Of a stretch of DNA of 8,109 bases, positions 1 through 5,389 are shown piece after piece. Under the pieces are notes generated by a model. It saw only the letters and a program-made list of their open reading frames with translations, had not been told where the DNA came from and did not search any database. The position numbers were made by a program, and so were the translations under genes. Positions within the stretch are counted from its first letter, which is position 1, and every line of letters starts with the position of its first letter. The DNA comes from Actinobacteria bacterium 13_2_20CM_68_14 (GTDB lineage: Bacteria > Actinomycetota > Thermoleophilia > Gaiellales > Gaiellaceae): contig MNDB01000055.1 of the NCBI GenBank assembly GCA_001914705.1, positions 1 to 8,109 of the forward strand. The letters run 5' to 3'.

Positions 1-419
1 TCGCGCTCGAGCTCGGCATAGCGGCGCTCGAGCTCCTTGCGGCTCTCCAGTGGCTGGCTCTGCTGCGACGCCCAGGCCGCCACCTGGCTGCCCCGCGGCC
101 GCGTCGCGAAGTAGGCGGCCGATTCGGCTTCTGAGACCCACTCGACACGCCCTTCGACCCGGACCTGCTTGCCGAGCGGCCGCCAGTAGAAGACCAGCGC
201 CGCGCGCGGATTCTGCTCGAGCTCGCCGGCCTTGCGGCTTTCGTAGCCGCTGTAGAAGACGAAGCCCTCGTCGTCGGCGCCCTTCAGCAGGACCATCCGC
301 GCGGACGGGGCTCCGTCGGCACCAGCGGTCGCAAGCGTCATCGCCTCGGGGACCTCGACGCCGGCCTGCTCGGCCTCGCGGAACCACTCCTGGAAACGTT
401 CGATCGGGTCGTCGGTCAC
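1..419 (-). CDS. pdxH: Pyridoxamine 5'-phosphate oxidase, 3' end cut by window edge
   Basis: FMN-dependent oxidase that converts pyridoxine or pyridoxamine 5'-phosphate to pyridoxal 5'-phosphate in the cytoplasm (vitamin B6 synthesis and salvage). I translated 139 residues from a GTG at 417-419; the C-terminal part lies beyond base 1. Family hallmarks are visible: SARMVLLKG (residues 39-47, FMN phosphate contacts), FYSGYESRKAGEL (55-67), the ALVFYW strand (74-79), KQVRVEGRVE (84-93) and RPRGSQVAAWASQQS (107-121), the PLP/FMN-contacting block. The N-terminus is short; many homologues carry extra residues before the FxxWFxEA helix (here FQEWFREA, 9-16). The GTG overlaps the TAG stop of the creatininase-family gene by one base (TAGTG), which decides the start and implies coupled translation. 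Last visible gene of the exporter operon. Identity is strong; completeness cannot be judged. Confidence 0.93.
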   Translation of the reverse strand, partial: MTDDPIERFQEWFREAEQAGVEVPEAMTLATAGADGAPSARMVLLKGADDEGFVFYSGYESRKAGELEQNPRAALVFYWRPLGKQVRVEGRVEWVSEAESAAYFATRPRGSQVAAWASQQSQPLESRKELERRYAELER

Positions 420-1129
420 TAGCCGCGCCGCCATCCCGACTCGAGCAGCCCGCGCACTTCCTCGACGCCCGTTTGCCAGATACGCAGCATCTCCTCGTCG
501 TCGCGCCGGTAGAGGCCGCCGAAGCTGCCGTCCCCGATCACATCGCGCAGCTGCTCCGGCCCCGCAACGAGGTAGGCGGCCTCGTCCAGCATTGGCTTCC
601 GCTCGGTGGGCGCGTCGACACCCGGCAGGCGCGTCCACGGAAAGTTCTCGCCCCAGTTCGCGTGCGAGTACTCGGGGTCGATCGCCAGCGCGACCTCCCG
701 CACCTTGGGGCCGGTCCACCAGGAGTGGAAGATCGCCTGGGCGTCGGGATGATCGGCCGCCCACTCGCGCGCAAGCGGCCCGGCGGGCGTGTTGCCGCCG
801 TGGCCGTTGACGAGCAGGAAGCGGCGGAAGCCTTGGCTGTAGAGGGAGTCGAGCAGCTCGCGAAGCAGCGCGGCGTAGGTCTCCAGCTTCAACGTCGGGC
901 TGCCGGGATAGACAGCCGCGAACGTCGGCGTCAGGCCGTATGGCAGCACCGGGAGAACCGGCACGCCGAGCGGTTCGGCGGCCTCGACCGAGACACGCTC
1001 GGCGAGGATGTTGTCGGTCTCCAGCGACAGGTATGCGTGCTGCTCCGTCGATCCCAGCGGCAGCACCACCCGGTCGTCGCGCTCGAGGTAGTCCTCGAGC
1101 TGAATCCAGTTCAGGTCGCGGACTCTCAT
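419..1129 (-). CDS. Creatininase-family metal-dependent amidohydrolase
   Basis: A 236-residue cytosolic protein of the creatininase/MftE/FAPy-deformylase superfamily, whose members use two divalent metals to cleave amide bonds or cyclic amides. Expected metal ligands can be placed: E29 and H31 in LPLGSTEQH (23-31), D39 in LETDN (36-40), H110 in VNGHGGN (108-113), and probably E161 in SHANWGEN (155-162). The usual block is EQHGPHLPLxTD; here it is EQHAYLSLETD, one residue shorter and lacking the second histidine, so the substrate pocket may differ from classical creatininase. The ATG at 1127-1129 overlaps the preceding permease stop (ATGA). The same frame stays open upstream to about 1840, but there it runs across the permease gene and has arginine-rich shadow composition. 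The gene lies between an ABC exporter and pdxH in one operon. The actual substrate cannot be read from sequence; creatinine itself seems unlikely. Confidence 0.88.
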   Translation of the reverse strand: MRVRDLNWIQLEDYLERDDRVVLPLGSTEQHAYLSLETDNILAERVSVEAAEPLGVPVLPVLPYGLTPTFAAVYPGSPTLKLETYAALLRELLDSLYSQGFRRFLLVNGHGGNTPAGPLAREWAADHPDAQAIFHSWWTGPKVREVALAIDPEYSHANWGENFPWTRLPGVDAPTERKPMLDEAAYLVAGPEQLRDVIGDGSFGGLYRRDDEEMLRIWQTGVEEVRGLLESGWRRG

Positions 1130-1914
1130 GACCGCTCGAGCGTCGCATAGCGGCGGCTCAGCACCTCGAACCAGCGTAGGAGCGAATACCCCGCGACTCC
1201 GTAGATCGCGCCTACGAGCAGCTCCGCACCGAGGAGTCCACGCACGTCGCCGAGGCTCGCGCCCGCCGCGAGCTCGCGCGCCGCCTTGATCGCGTGGGTG
1301 AACGGCATCCCCTGCGCCGCTGTGCTGATCCAGCTCGGGAGGTCGTCCAGCGGCACGTTGGCGCCGGTGAAGATCAGCAGGAAGCCGAAGATCACGTTCG
1401 AGAGCACGGCGTTCTCGCGGATCCGCAGGCTCGCCGCGGCGTTGACCAGCCCCAGGCCGGTGCAGGAGAAGGCCGCGATCAGGACGACGAGCCCGAGCGG
1501 CGCGAGCGAGCTCGCCGGCAGGTGGACCCCGAGGACGAGCGCGCCAACGAGCAGCGAGAACGCGGCCACGAAGGCGCCGTTCAGCAGGACCGGCAATGAG
1601 CGCCCGAAGAAGAGCGGAATCCGTGGCGCGGGGCTGACGAGGATCGCGCTGAGCGTGTTCTGGTAGCGCTCGCCGCCGACCATCTGGGCCATTGCGAACA
1701 GGCACGGGATCGCGGCGTACTGGAGGGCGTTCCCGATCAAGTAGAACTCGTCCGATTCGAGTCCGGCAGAGCGACCGATGTAGGCGAAGAGCAGGATCTG
1801 GAAGATCGGTGCCACGAGCATCGTAGGCACGTAGATCCAAGGGGTCAGCCAGTAGAACAGTGCCCGGAAGCTCGTCAGCCCGCCGACGACGAAGATGCGC
1901 GCCGCGACGATCAC
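1126..1914 (-). CDS. ABC-2 type exporter permease (second of pair)
   Basis: A 262-residue integral membrane subunit of an ABC-2 exporter, expected to pair with the neighbouring permease and the ATPase. About six hydrophobic segments can be seen, near residues 27-47, 57-78, 105-130, 138-162, 170-187 and 226-246. The cytoplasmic stretch GERYQNTLSAILVSPAP (81-97) corresponds to the coupling-helix signature of this family, and FTGANVPLDDLPSWI (182-196) matches the typical re-entrant/proline region before the last helix. The start is GTG at 1912-1914, overlapping the upstream TGA by four bases (GTGA); the stop overlaps the next ATG in the same way. The family includes antibiotic, polysaccharide and lipid exporters. 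Nothing here indicates a substrate. Confidence 0.87.
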   Translation of the reverse strand: MIVAARIFVVGGLTSFRALFYWLTPWIYVPTMLVAPIFQILLFAYIGRSAGLESDEFYLIGNALQYAAIPCLFAMAQMVGGERYQNTLSAILVSPAPRIPLFFGRSLPVLLNGAFVAAFSLLVGALVLGVHLPASSLAPLGLVVLIAAFSCTGLGLVNAAASLRIRENAVLSNVIFGFLLIFTGANVPLDDLPSWISTAAQGMPFTHAIKAARELAAGASLGDVRGLLGAELLVGAIYGVAGYSLLRWFEVLSRRYATLERS

Positions 1915-2681
1915 GTCAGCGAGAGAGTGCCGCGGCCGCGCGCGTCGTAGAGGACGCGGTCGGTGACGAGCACGCCGAGGGCCACGTACGCGGCACCGAG
2001 GCCGAGGCAGAGAAGCAGGTCCGGCAGGGGCGTGCCGCCGAGCGCCGACTCACGGATCGCACTCATGCCCCAGGTCGGCGCGAGAACCCACGAGATCGGA
2101 CGGACCCAGCCGGGCAGGAGCGCGAGCGGAACGAGGAAGCCGCAGACCAGCCAGACCGGATACTCGAAGAAGTTCCCGAGCACCCAGGCCGCGCGGAAGC
2201 GGACGAACGAAACGGCGAAGAGGAGCCCAAGGCCGCCGAACGCGAGAACGGTGCCCACAACCGAGAGTGCGAACAGGAGCGGATGAGTGATCGTCAGCGG
2301 GATGCCGAAGACGAAGTGGCCCCAGAGGAGCGTCGCAGCGAGGTTGTAGATGCCGACCGTCGCCAGGCCGAGCGTGGCCGGCAGCATGACGAGCGAGAAG
2401 TGACGCGGGGCGGCGACGAGGAGCTCGAGCGTTCCCCACCAGCGCTCCCGCTGCATCGCGGAGCCGGCCGAGGTGCTGACGGACGACCACATACCCATCA
2501 CCGCGGCTCCGAGCGACGCATAGACCAGCGTCCTCGGGCTCTGTCCGGCGCGGAAGACGAACAAGGCCGTCGTTGCGAAGAACAGCGGGTAGAGAACGTT
2601 TCCAATCCCGTCGAACGGCGAGCGCAGGATCATCTTGAACTGGAAGTACCAGCCGACGCCGAGTAGACGGAGAGTGCTCAT
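1911..2681 (-). CDS. ABC-2 type exporter permease (first of pair)
   Basis: A 256-residue membrane protein with about six hydrophobic segments (roughly 26-44, 52-70, 98-124, 134-160, 170-190 and 220-240). The loop RERWWGTLELLVAAP (78-92) is the typical ABC-2 coupling region that contacts the ATPase, and FFEYPVWLVCGFLVPLALLP (171-190) fits the conserved helix before the extracellular loop. It is clearly different from the second permease, so the transporter is probably a heterodimer of permeases on an ATPase dimer. ATG at 2679-2681 overlaps the ATPase stop (ATGA). An exporter role is known for the family; the cargo is not inferable. Confidence 0.87.
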   Translation of the reverse strand: MSTLRLLGVGWYFQFKMILRSPFDGIGNVLYPLFFATTALFVFRAGQSPRTLVYASLGAAVMGMWSSVSTSAGSAMQRERWWGTLELLVAAPRHFSLVMLPATLGLATVGIYNLAATLLWGHFVFGIPLTITHPLLFALSVVGTVLAFGGLGLLFAVSFVRFRAAWVLGNFFEYPVWLVCGFLVPLALLPGWVRPISWVLAPTWGMSAIRESALGGTPLPDLLLCLGLGAAYVALGVLVTDRVLYDARGRGTLSLT

Positions 2682-3646
2682 TCCTCGGTGACGAGCGCCA
2701 CGTAGGCGTCCTCGAGCGTCGGCTCACGCTGCGAGATGCGCCCAACCTGCCCGCCGTTCAAGTGGCCGAGGATCGCGGATGTCAGCTCCACTTCGGCCTG
2801 GGTCTGCACCACCAGGACCTGCGCCTGCTCTCGCTCCTCGACCGAAACCGCCAGGACTCCGCCGAGGCGCCGGACTTGCTCGATCGTCTCCTCGTCGACG
2901 CCGTAGACCTCGACCTCGAGCACGCTGCCCTGACCGACTCCGCGCTTCAGGTCGGCGGGCGTTCCCTCGGCGACGATGCTTCCCTTCGAGATGACCGCGA
3001 TCCGGTCGCAGAGCGCATCCGCCTCGAACATGTAGTGCGTCGTCAGCAGGATCGTCTTTCCCGCAGCGGTGAGCGAGGCGATCGTCGAGCGCAGCTCACG
3101 GGCTCCGACCGGGTCCAGTCCGATCGTCGGCTCGTCGAGAAAGAGCACTTCGGGGTCGTGCAGGAGGCCGCGGGCGACGTGTAGCCGCTGCTTCATGCCG
3201 CGCGAGTATCCCTCCGCCCGCTCGTGCTCGCGGCCTTTAAGTCCGACGAGCTCGAGCAGTTCCTCGATGCGCGGCTTTTGGAGCTTGGGCGGGACGCCAT
3301 AGAGCTCGGCGAAGTAGCGAAGGTTGTCGTAGCCGGAGAGCCGCTCGTAGACGCCACGCTCGCCGCCGAAGACGTAGCCGATCCGCTTCCGTACCTCGCG
3401 TGCATCCTTGACCACGTCCAAACCGAGCACCCGGGCGGAGCCGGCGGTCGGGATCAGCAGCGTGATCAGCATCTTGATCGTTGTCGTCTTGCCGGCTCCG
3501 TTTGGGCCGAGTAGGCCGAAAAGCTCGCCCGGCTCGATCGTGAAGCTGACCCCGCGGACGGCCTCGACTTCCTTGGTCCTGCGACGGAAGGTGCCCGTGT
3601 GCGTCTTGTAGGTCCGGCACAACTCGTGTGCCTCGATCGCAGCCAC
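2678..3646 (-). CDS. ABC exporter ATP-binding protein (DrrA/CcmA-like)
   Basis: A 322-residue ATPase that would power the two ABC-2 permeases encoded just downstream. Visible motifs: Walker A GPNGAGKTT (47-55), signature YSRGMKQR (147-154, the SRGM variant common in DrrA-type exporters), Walker B VLFLDEPT (167-174), D-loop GLDP (176-179) and switch histidine H204 in TTHYM. After about residue 225 comes a C-terminal regulatory domain of the kind found in drug and sodium exporter ATPases, ending LEDAYVALVTEE. The Q-loop is unusual: the expected glutamine after IGYVF is replaced by GGERGVYERLS (94-104). The start is GTG at 3644-3646; no good Shine-Dalgarno precedes it and a -10-like TAGTCT ends seven bases upstream, so the mRNA may be leaderless. 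First gene of the five-gene minus-strand operon. Confidence 0.92.
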   Translation of the reverse strand: MAAIEAHELCRTYKTHTGTFRRRTKEVEAVRGVSFTIEPGELFGLLGPNGAGKTTTIKMLITLLIPTAGSARVLGLDVVKDAREVRKRIGYVFGGERGVYERLSGYDNLRYFAELYGVPPKLQKPRIEELLELVGLKGREHERAEGYSRGMKQRLHVARGLLHDPEVLFLDEPTIGLDPVGARELRSTIASLTAAGKTILLTTHYMFEADALCDRIAVISKGSIVAEGTPADLKRGVGQGSVLEVEVYGVDEETIEQVRRLGGVLAVSVEEREQAQVLVVQTQAEVELTSAILGHLNGGQVGRISQREPTLEDAYVALVTEE

Positions 3647-3653
3647 GAAAAGC

Positions 3654-3682
3654 AGACTAACCAGCGAATGACTTCGGCTAAA
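3654..3682 (-). promoter_or_regulatory. Possible promoter of the exporter operon
   Basis: Read on the minus strand, TAGTCT (3654-3659) fits the TANNNT -10 pattern. It is preceded by a weak -35-like TTTAGC (3677-3682) with a 17-base spacer. Seven bases separate the -10 from the GTG of the ATPase gene, so transcription would start at or next to the start codon. The -35 matches the consensus at only three positions; inference only. Confidence 0.35.
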
Positions 3683-3684
3683 CT
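3679..3684 (+). promoter_or_regulatory. Possible -10 element of the tRNA-Met gene
   Basis: TAAACT fits TANNNT and lies ten bases before the first base of the tRNA, a suitable distance for a tRNA promoter. No convincing -35 hexamer is seen 16-18 bases upstream. It overlaps the putative -35 of the divergent exporter promoter. Confidence 0.35.
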
Positions 3685-3694
3685 CGGCGCTCTC

Positions 3695-3768
3695 GGCGGC
3701 GTAGCTCAGCTGGTTAGAGCAGCGGAATCATAATCCGAAGGTCGAAGGTTCGAGTCCTTCCGCCGCTA
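3695..3768 (+). tRNA. tRNA-Met (anticodon CAT)
   Basis: A 74-base cloverleaf folds by hand. The acceptor is GGCGGCG (3695-3701) with CGCCGCT (3761-3767), closing in a G1-U72 wobble. D-stem GCTC/GAGC (3704-3707 and 3717-3720). Anticodon stem GCGGA/TCCGA (3722-3726 and 3734-3738) with a G-A mismatch at its first pair. Loop ATCATAA holds CAT at 3729-3731. T-stem GAAGG/CCTTC (3744-3748 and 3756-3760), T-loop TTCGAGT, discriminator A3768. CCA is not encoded. It lacks the initiator features (unpaired position 1-72 and three G-C pairs at the base of the anticodon stem), so it is the elongator. A CAT anticodon could also mean tRNA-Ile2, but a methionine tRNA before rpmG is a known actinobacterial arrangement (metT-rpmG2 in mycobacteria). 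Confidence 0.9.
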
Positions 3769-3775
3769 CTGGCCG

Positions 3776-3809
3776 GTGTCTCCGAGATATCGGGGACGCT
3801 TTCTCTTTT
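3776..3809 (+). terminator. Intrinsic terminator after tRNA-Met
   Basis: A 10-pair stem (3776-3785 with 3790-3799, two of the pairs G-U) closes a GATA loop and is followed directly by TTTCTCTTTT (3800-3809). This is the best-formed U-tailed terminator in the window and separates tRNA transcription from the ribosomal-protein operon. Confidence 0.8.
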
Positions 3810-3854
3810 AAAACCGTGGTCGCATCGGCGCGACCCTCAAGTGCAAGTCGCCGC

Positions 3855-3860
3855 TACAAT
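3855..3860 (+). promoter_or_regulatory. -10 element of the rpmG-secE-nusG-rplKA operon
   Basis: TACAAT matches the housekeeping -10 consensus at five of six positions, in a GC-rich background and just downstream of a terminator. The -35 is poor: GCGACC (3830-3835) keeps only the GAC core, with a long 19-base spacer. Transcription would begin near 3866-3868, giving a leader of about 60 bases before rpmG. Confidence 0.6.
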
Positions 3861-3864
3861 CGGG

Positions 3865-3896
3865 CGACCGGCCGGGAGGACTTCCCTTCCCGGTCG
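3865..3896 (+). promoter_or_regulatory. Stem-loop at the 5' end of the rpmG operon leader
   Basis: CGACCGG (3865-3871) pairs perfectly with CCGGTCG (3890-3896). Inside, GGGA/TCCC (3874-3877 and 3883-3886) can form a small second stem. TTTCC follows. If TACAAT at 3855-3860 is the -10, this hairpin lies at the very 5' end of the transcript, where it could protect the RNA or regulate early elongation. The pairing is visible; the role is inference. Confidence 0.45.
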
Positions 3897-3926
3897 TTTC
3901 CACGCACGCAACCAGGAGCTTTTGAG

Positions 3927-4088
3927 TTGGCAACCGGAGTACGAGACGCGATCACCCTCGCTTGCACCGACTGCAAGCGGCGGAACTATCAGACGACGAA
4001 GTCCAAGCGGAACACGCCGGACCGCGTCGAACTGCGCAAGTACTGCCGCTGGTGCGGCTGCCACACGGTGCACAGGGAAACGCGCTAA
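3927..4088 (+). CDS. rpmG: 50S ribosomal protein L33, zinc-binding type
   Basis: A 53-residue large-subunit protein. Two Cys pairs, CTDC (13-16) and CRWC (40-43), form the zinc-ribbon of the C+ type of L33; NYQTTKSKRNTPDRVELRKYC (20-40) is the family's core. The start is TTG at 3927-3929: AGGAG at 3914-3918 precedes it by eight bases, and the resulting length fits L33 (about 49-55 residues). The frame is open further upstream, back to 3816, but that would run across the promoter and leader hairpin and give a 90-residue protein. It is the first gene of the operon, ending two bases before secE. Zinc-binding L33 often has a zinc-independent paralogue induced by zinc starvation; none is visible here. 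Confidence 0.93.
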   Translation: MATGVRDAITLACTDCKRRNYQTTKSKRNTPDRVELRKYCRWCGCHTVHRETR

Positions 4089-4090
4089 GC

Positions 4091-4423
4091 ATGGCTAGGC
4101 AGACGAGAGCGCAGCGCCGCGCGCGCCGGGCCGAGCGCGAGCGCCAGGGGAACGGCGCCGAGGCGAGGCCGGTTCAGCGGCAGCCGCAGATGGCCGCGGT
4201 GGCACGGGCCGAGCCGGCCGTCGAGCGCCGTCTTCCGGGTTCCGGCATTCGCCGCTTCGTCGGCGAGTCCGCCGCCGAGCTGAAGAAGGTCGAGTGGCCC
4301 GCCCAGCAGCAGTTGATCCAGGGCACCGCCGTCGTCCTGATCGCGTGCATCATCGTCGGCACGTATCTCTGGCTGGCCGATCTCGCGTTCAAGCGGCTCG
4401 TCCAGAACGTCTTCCTGGGGTAA
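4091..4423 (+). CDS. secE: Preprotein translocase subunit SecE
   Basis: A 110-residue single-span subunit of the SecYEG channel in the cytoplasmic membrane. The conserved amphipathic helix, including FVGESAAELKKVEWP (56-70), precedes one transmembrane segment at about 78-99 (TAVVLIACIIVGTYLWLADL). It ends in FKRLVQNVFLG. The first 50 residues are a very basic, low-complexity cytosolic extension, as is common in actinobacterial SecE, which has the single-helix form and not the three-helix E. coli form. ATG at 4091 is two bases after the rpmG stop; no strong Shine-Dalgarno lies close to it (AGGG is about 13 bases away), so reinitiation after rpmG is likely. A longer open frame begins at 3962 but overlaps rpmG. 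Confidence 0.92.
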   Translation: MARQTRAQRRARRAERERQGNGAEARPVQRQPQMAAVARAEPAVERRLPGSGIRRFVGESAAELKKVEWPAQQQLIQGTAVVLIACIIVGTYLWLADLAFKRLVQNVFLG

Positions 4424-4433
4424 GGGGTCTCGA

Positions 4434-4964
4434 ATGTTTCGCTGGTATGCAATCAACACGTACTCCGGTCACGAGAACAAGGTCAAGACGAACCTCGAGC
4501 ACCGGATCGACTCGATGAACCAGCATCCGCGGTTCCGCCGTGTCGTCGTGCCGACCGAGCAGGTGATCGAGACCAAGGACGGCCAGAAGGTGCAGACCGA
4601 AAAGCGGATCCTGCCCGGCTACGTGCTCGTGAACATGGACCTGAACGACGACGCCTGGACGGTCGTCAAGAACACGCCCGGCGTCACCGGCTTCGTCGGG
4701 GCGGGCACCAAGCCCGTACCGCTCTCGCAGGGCGAGGTCGACCGGATCCTGCGTACCGGCGCGACCGCCGGCGAGCGCCCTCGGGCCCAGGTCGAGTTCT
4801 CGCTCGGCGAGTCGGTGAAGGTGACGTCCGGCCCGCTTTCCGACTTCGACGGCGAGATCGTCGACGTCAATCCCGACCAGCAGAAGCTGAAGGTGCTGGT
4901 CGACATCTTCGAGCGGCAAGTCCCAGTCGAGCTCGGTTTCGACCAGGTGAAGAAGATCGACTGA
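4434..4964 (+). CDS. nusG: Transcription termination/antitermination factor NusG
   Basis: A 176-residue RNA-polymerase elongation factor that links polymerase to Rho or to ribosomal protein S10. The N-terminal NGN domain begins WYAINTYSGHENKVKTNL (4-21), contains the RRVVVPTEQV strand region (35-44) and the hallmark LPGYVLVNM (60-68), and runs to about residue 112. A linker leads to the C-terminal KOW domain with EFSLGESVKVTSGPLSDFDG (121-140) and ends FDQVKKID. Length is ordinary for the family, without the inserted domain some lineages have. ATG at 4434 has AAGGGG (4422-4427), which overlaps the secE stop codon, six bases upstream. Next to secE as in most bacteria. Confidence 0.97.
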   Translation: MFRWYAINTYSGHENKVKTNLEHRIDSMNQHPRFRRVVVPTEQVIETKDGQKVQTEKRILPGYVLVNMDLNDDAWTVVKNTPGVTGFVGAGTKPVPLSQGEVDRILRTGATAGERPRAQVEFSLGESVKVTSGPLSDFDGEIVDVNPDQQKLKVLVDIFERQVPVELGFDQVKKID

Positions 4965-5389
4965 TGGCCAAGAAAGTTCTGACCATGATCAAGCTGCAGA
5001 TCCCCGGCGGGCAGGCGAACCCCGCGCCGCCGGTCGGCCCTGCGCTCGGCCAGCACGGCGTCAACATCATGGAGTTCTGCAAGGCGTTCAACGCCCAGAC
5101 CGCCGACCAGAACGGCCGCATCATCCCGGTCGAGATCACGGTCTACGAGGATCGCTCGTTCGACTTCATCACGAAGACCCCGCCGGCGGCAGTGCTGATC
5201 AAGGAGGCATTGCGGCTGGAGAAGGGCTCCGGCGAGCCGAACCGGGAGAAGGTTGGGCGCCTGACCCGCGACCAGGTGCGCCAGATCGCCGAGACGAAGA
5301 TGCCCGATCTGAACGCGCGCGACGTCGAGCAGGCGATGAAGGTCGTCGCCGGCACGGCCCGCTCGATGGGAGTTGAAACAGACGTATGA
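4964..5389 (+). CDS. rplK: 50S ribosomal protein L11
   Basis: A 141-residue protein of the GTPase-associated centre, which binds 23S rRNA helices 43-44 next to the L10/L12 stalk. The N-terminal domain has GGQANPAPPVGPALGQHGVNI (15-35), with the two adjacent prolines P22-P23 where thiostrepton-resistance changes arise in other bacteria. The C-terminal RNA-binding domain runs through KGSGEPNREKVGRLTRDQV (87-105) to the closing VVAGTARSMGVETDV. ATG at 4964 overlaps the nusG stop by one base (TGATG), so translation is probably coupled; the nearest purine-rich AGGTGA is 13 bases away. Confidence 0.97.
   Translation: MAKKVLTMIKLQIPGGQANPAPPVGPALGQHGVNIMEFCKAFNAQTADQNGRIIPVEITVYEDRSFDFITKTPPAAVLIKEALRLEKGSGEPNREKVGRLTRDQVRQIAETKMPDLNARDVEQAMKVVAGTARSMGVETDV

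Noticed and set aside
3..34. Repeated GCGCTCGAGCTC near the left edge
   Set aside because: The copies encode repeated Glu-Leu-Glu-Arg residues in pdxH; this is coding coincidence with biased codons and not a repeat element.
50..1150. Long open frame of 366 codons on the plus strand
   Set aside because: It lies antisense to pdxH and the creatininase-family gene, both of which have clear family motifs. Its product is Arg/Pro/Ala-rich at first and shows no domain; in high-GC DNA such mirror frames are expected.
1130..1840. Upstream extension of the creatininase-family frame to 473 codons
   Set aside because: The extra part runs across the second permease gene in another frame and is arginine-rich without domain features. 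The ATG at 1129, overlapping the permease stop, gives the normal family length.
1860..2666. Plus-strand open frame of 268 codons rich in Glu and Arg
   Set aside because: It is antisense to the first permease and to the start of the second; its charged low-complexity composition mirrors hydrophobic codons on the other strand.
3695..3768. Initiator tRNA-fMet
   Set aside because: The initiator marks (unpaired 1-72 end and three G-C pairs at the base of the anticodon stem) are absent.
3816..3926. N-terminal extension of rpmG
   Set aside because: The extension covers the TACAAT promoter and leader hairpin and would make L33 far too long; TTG at 3927 with AGGAG eight bases upstream fits better.
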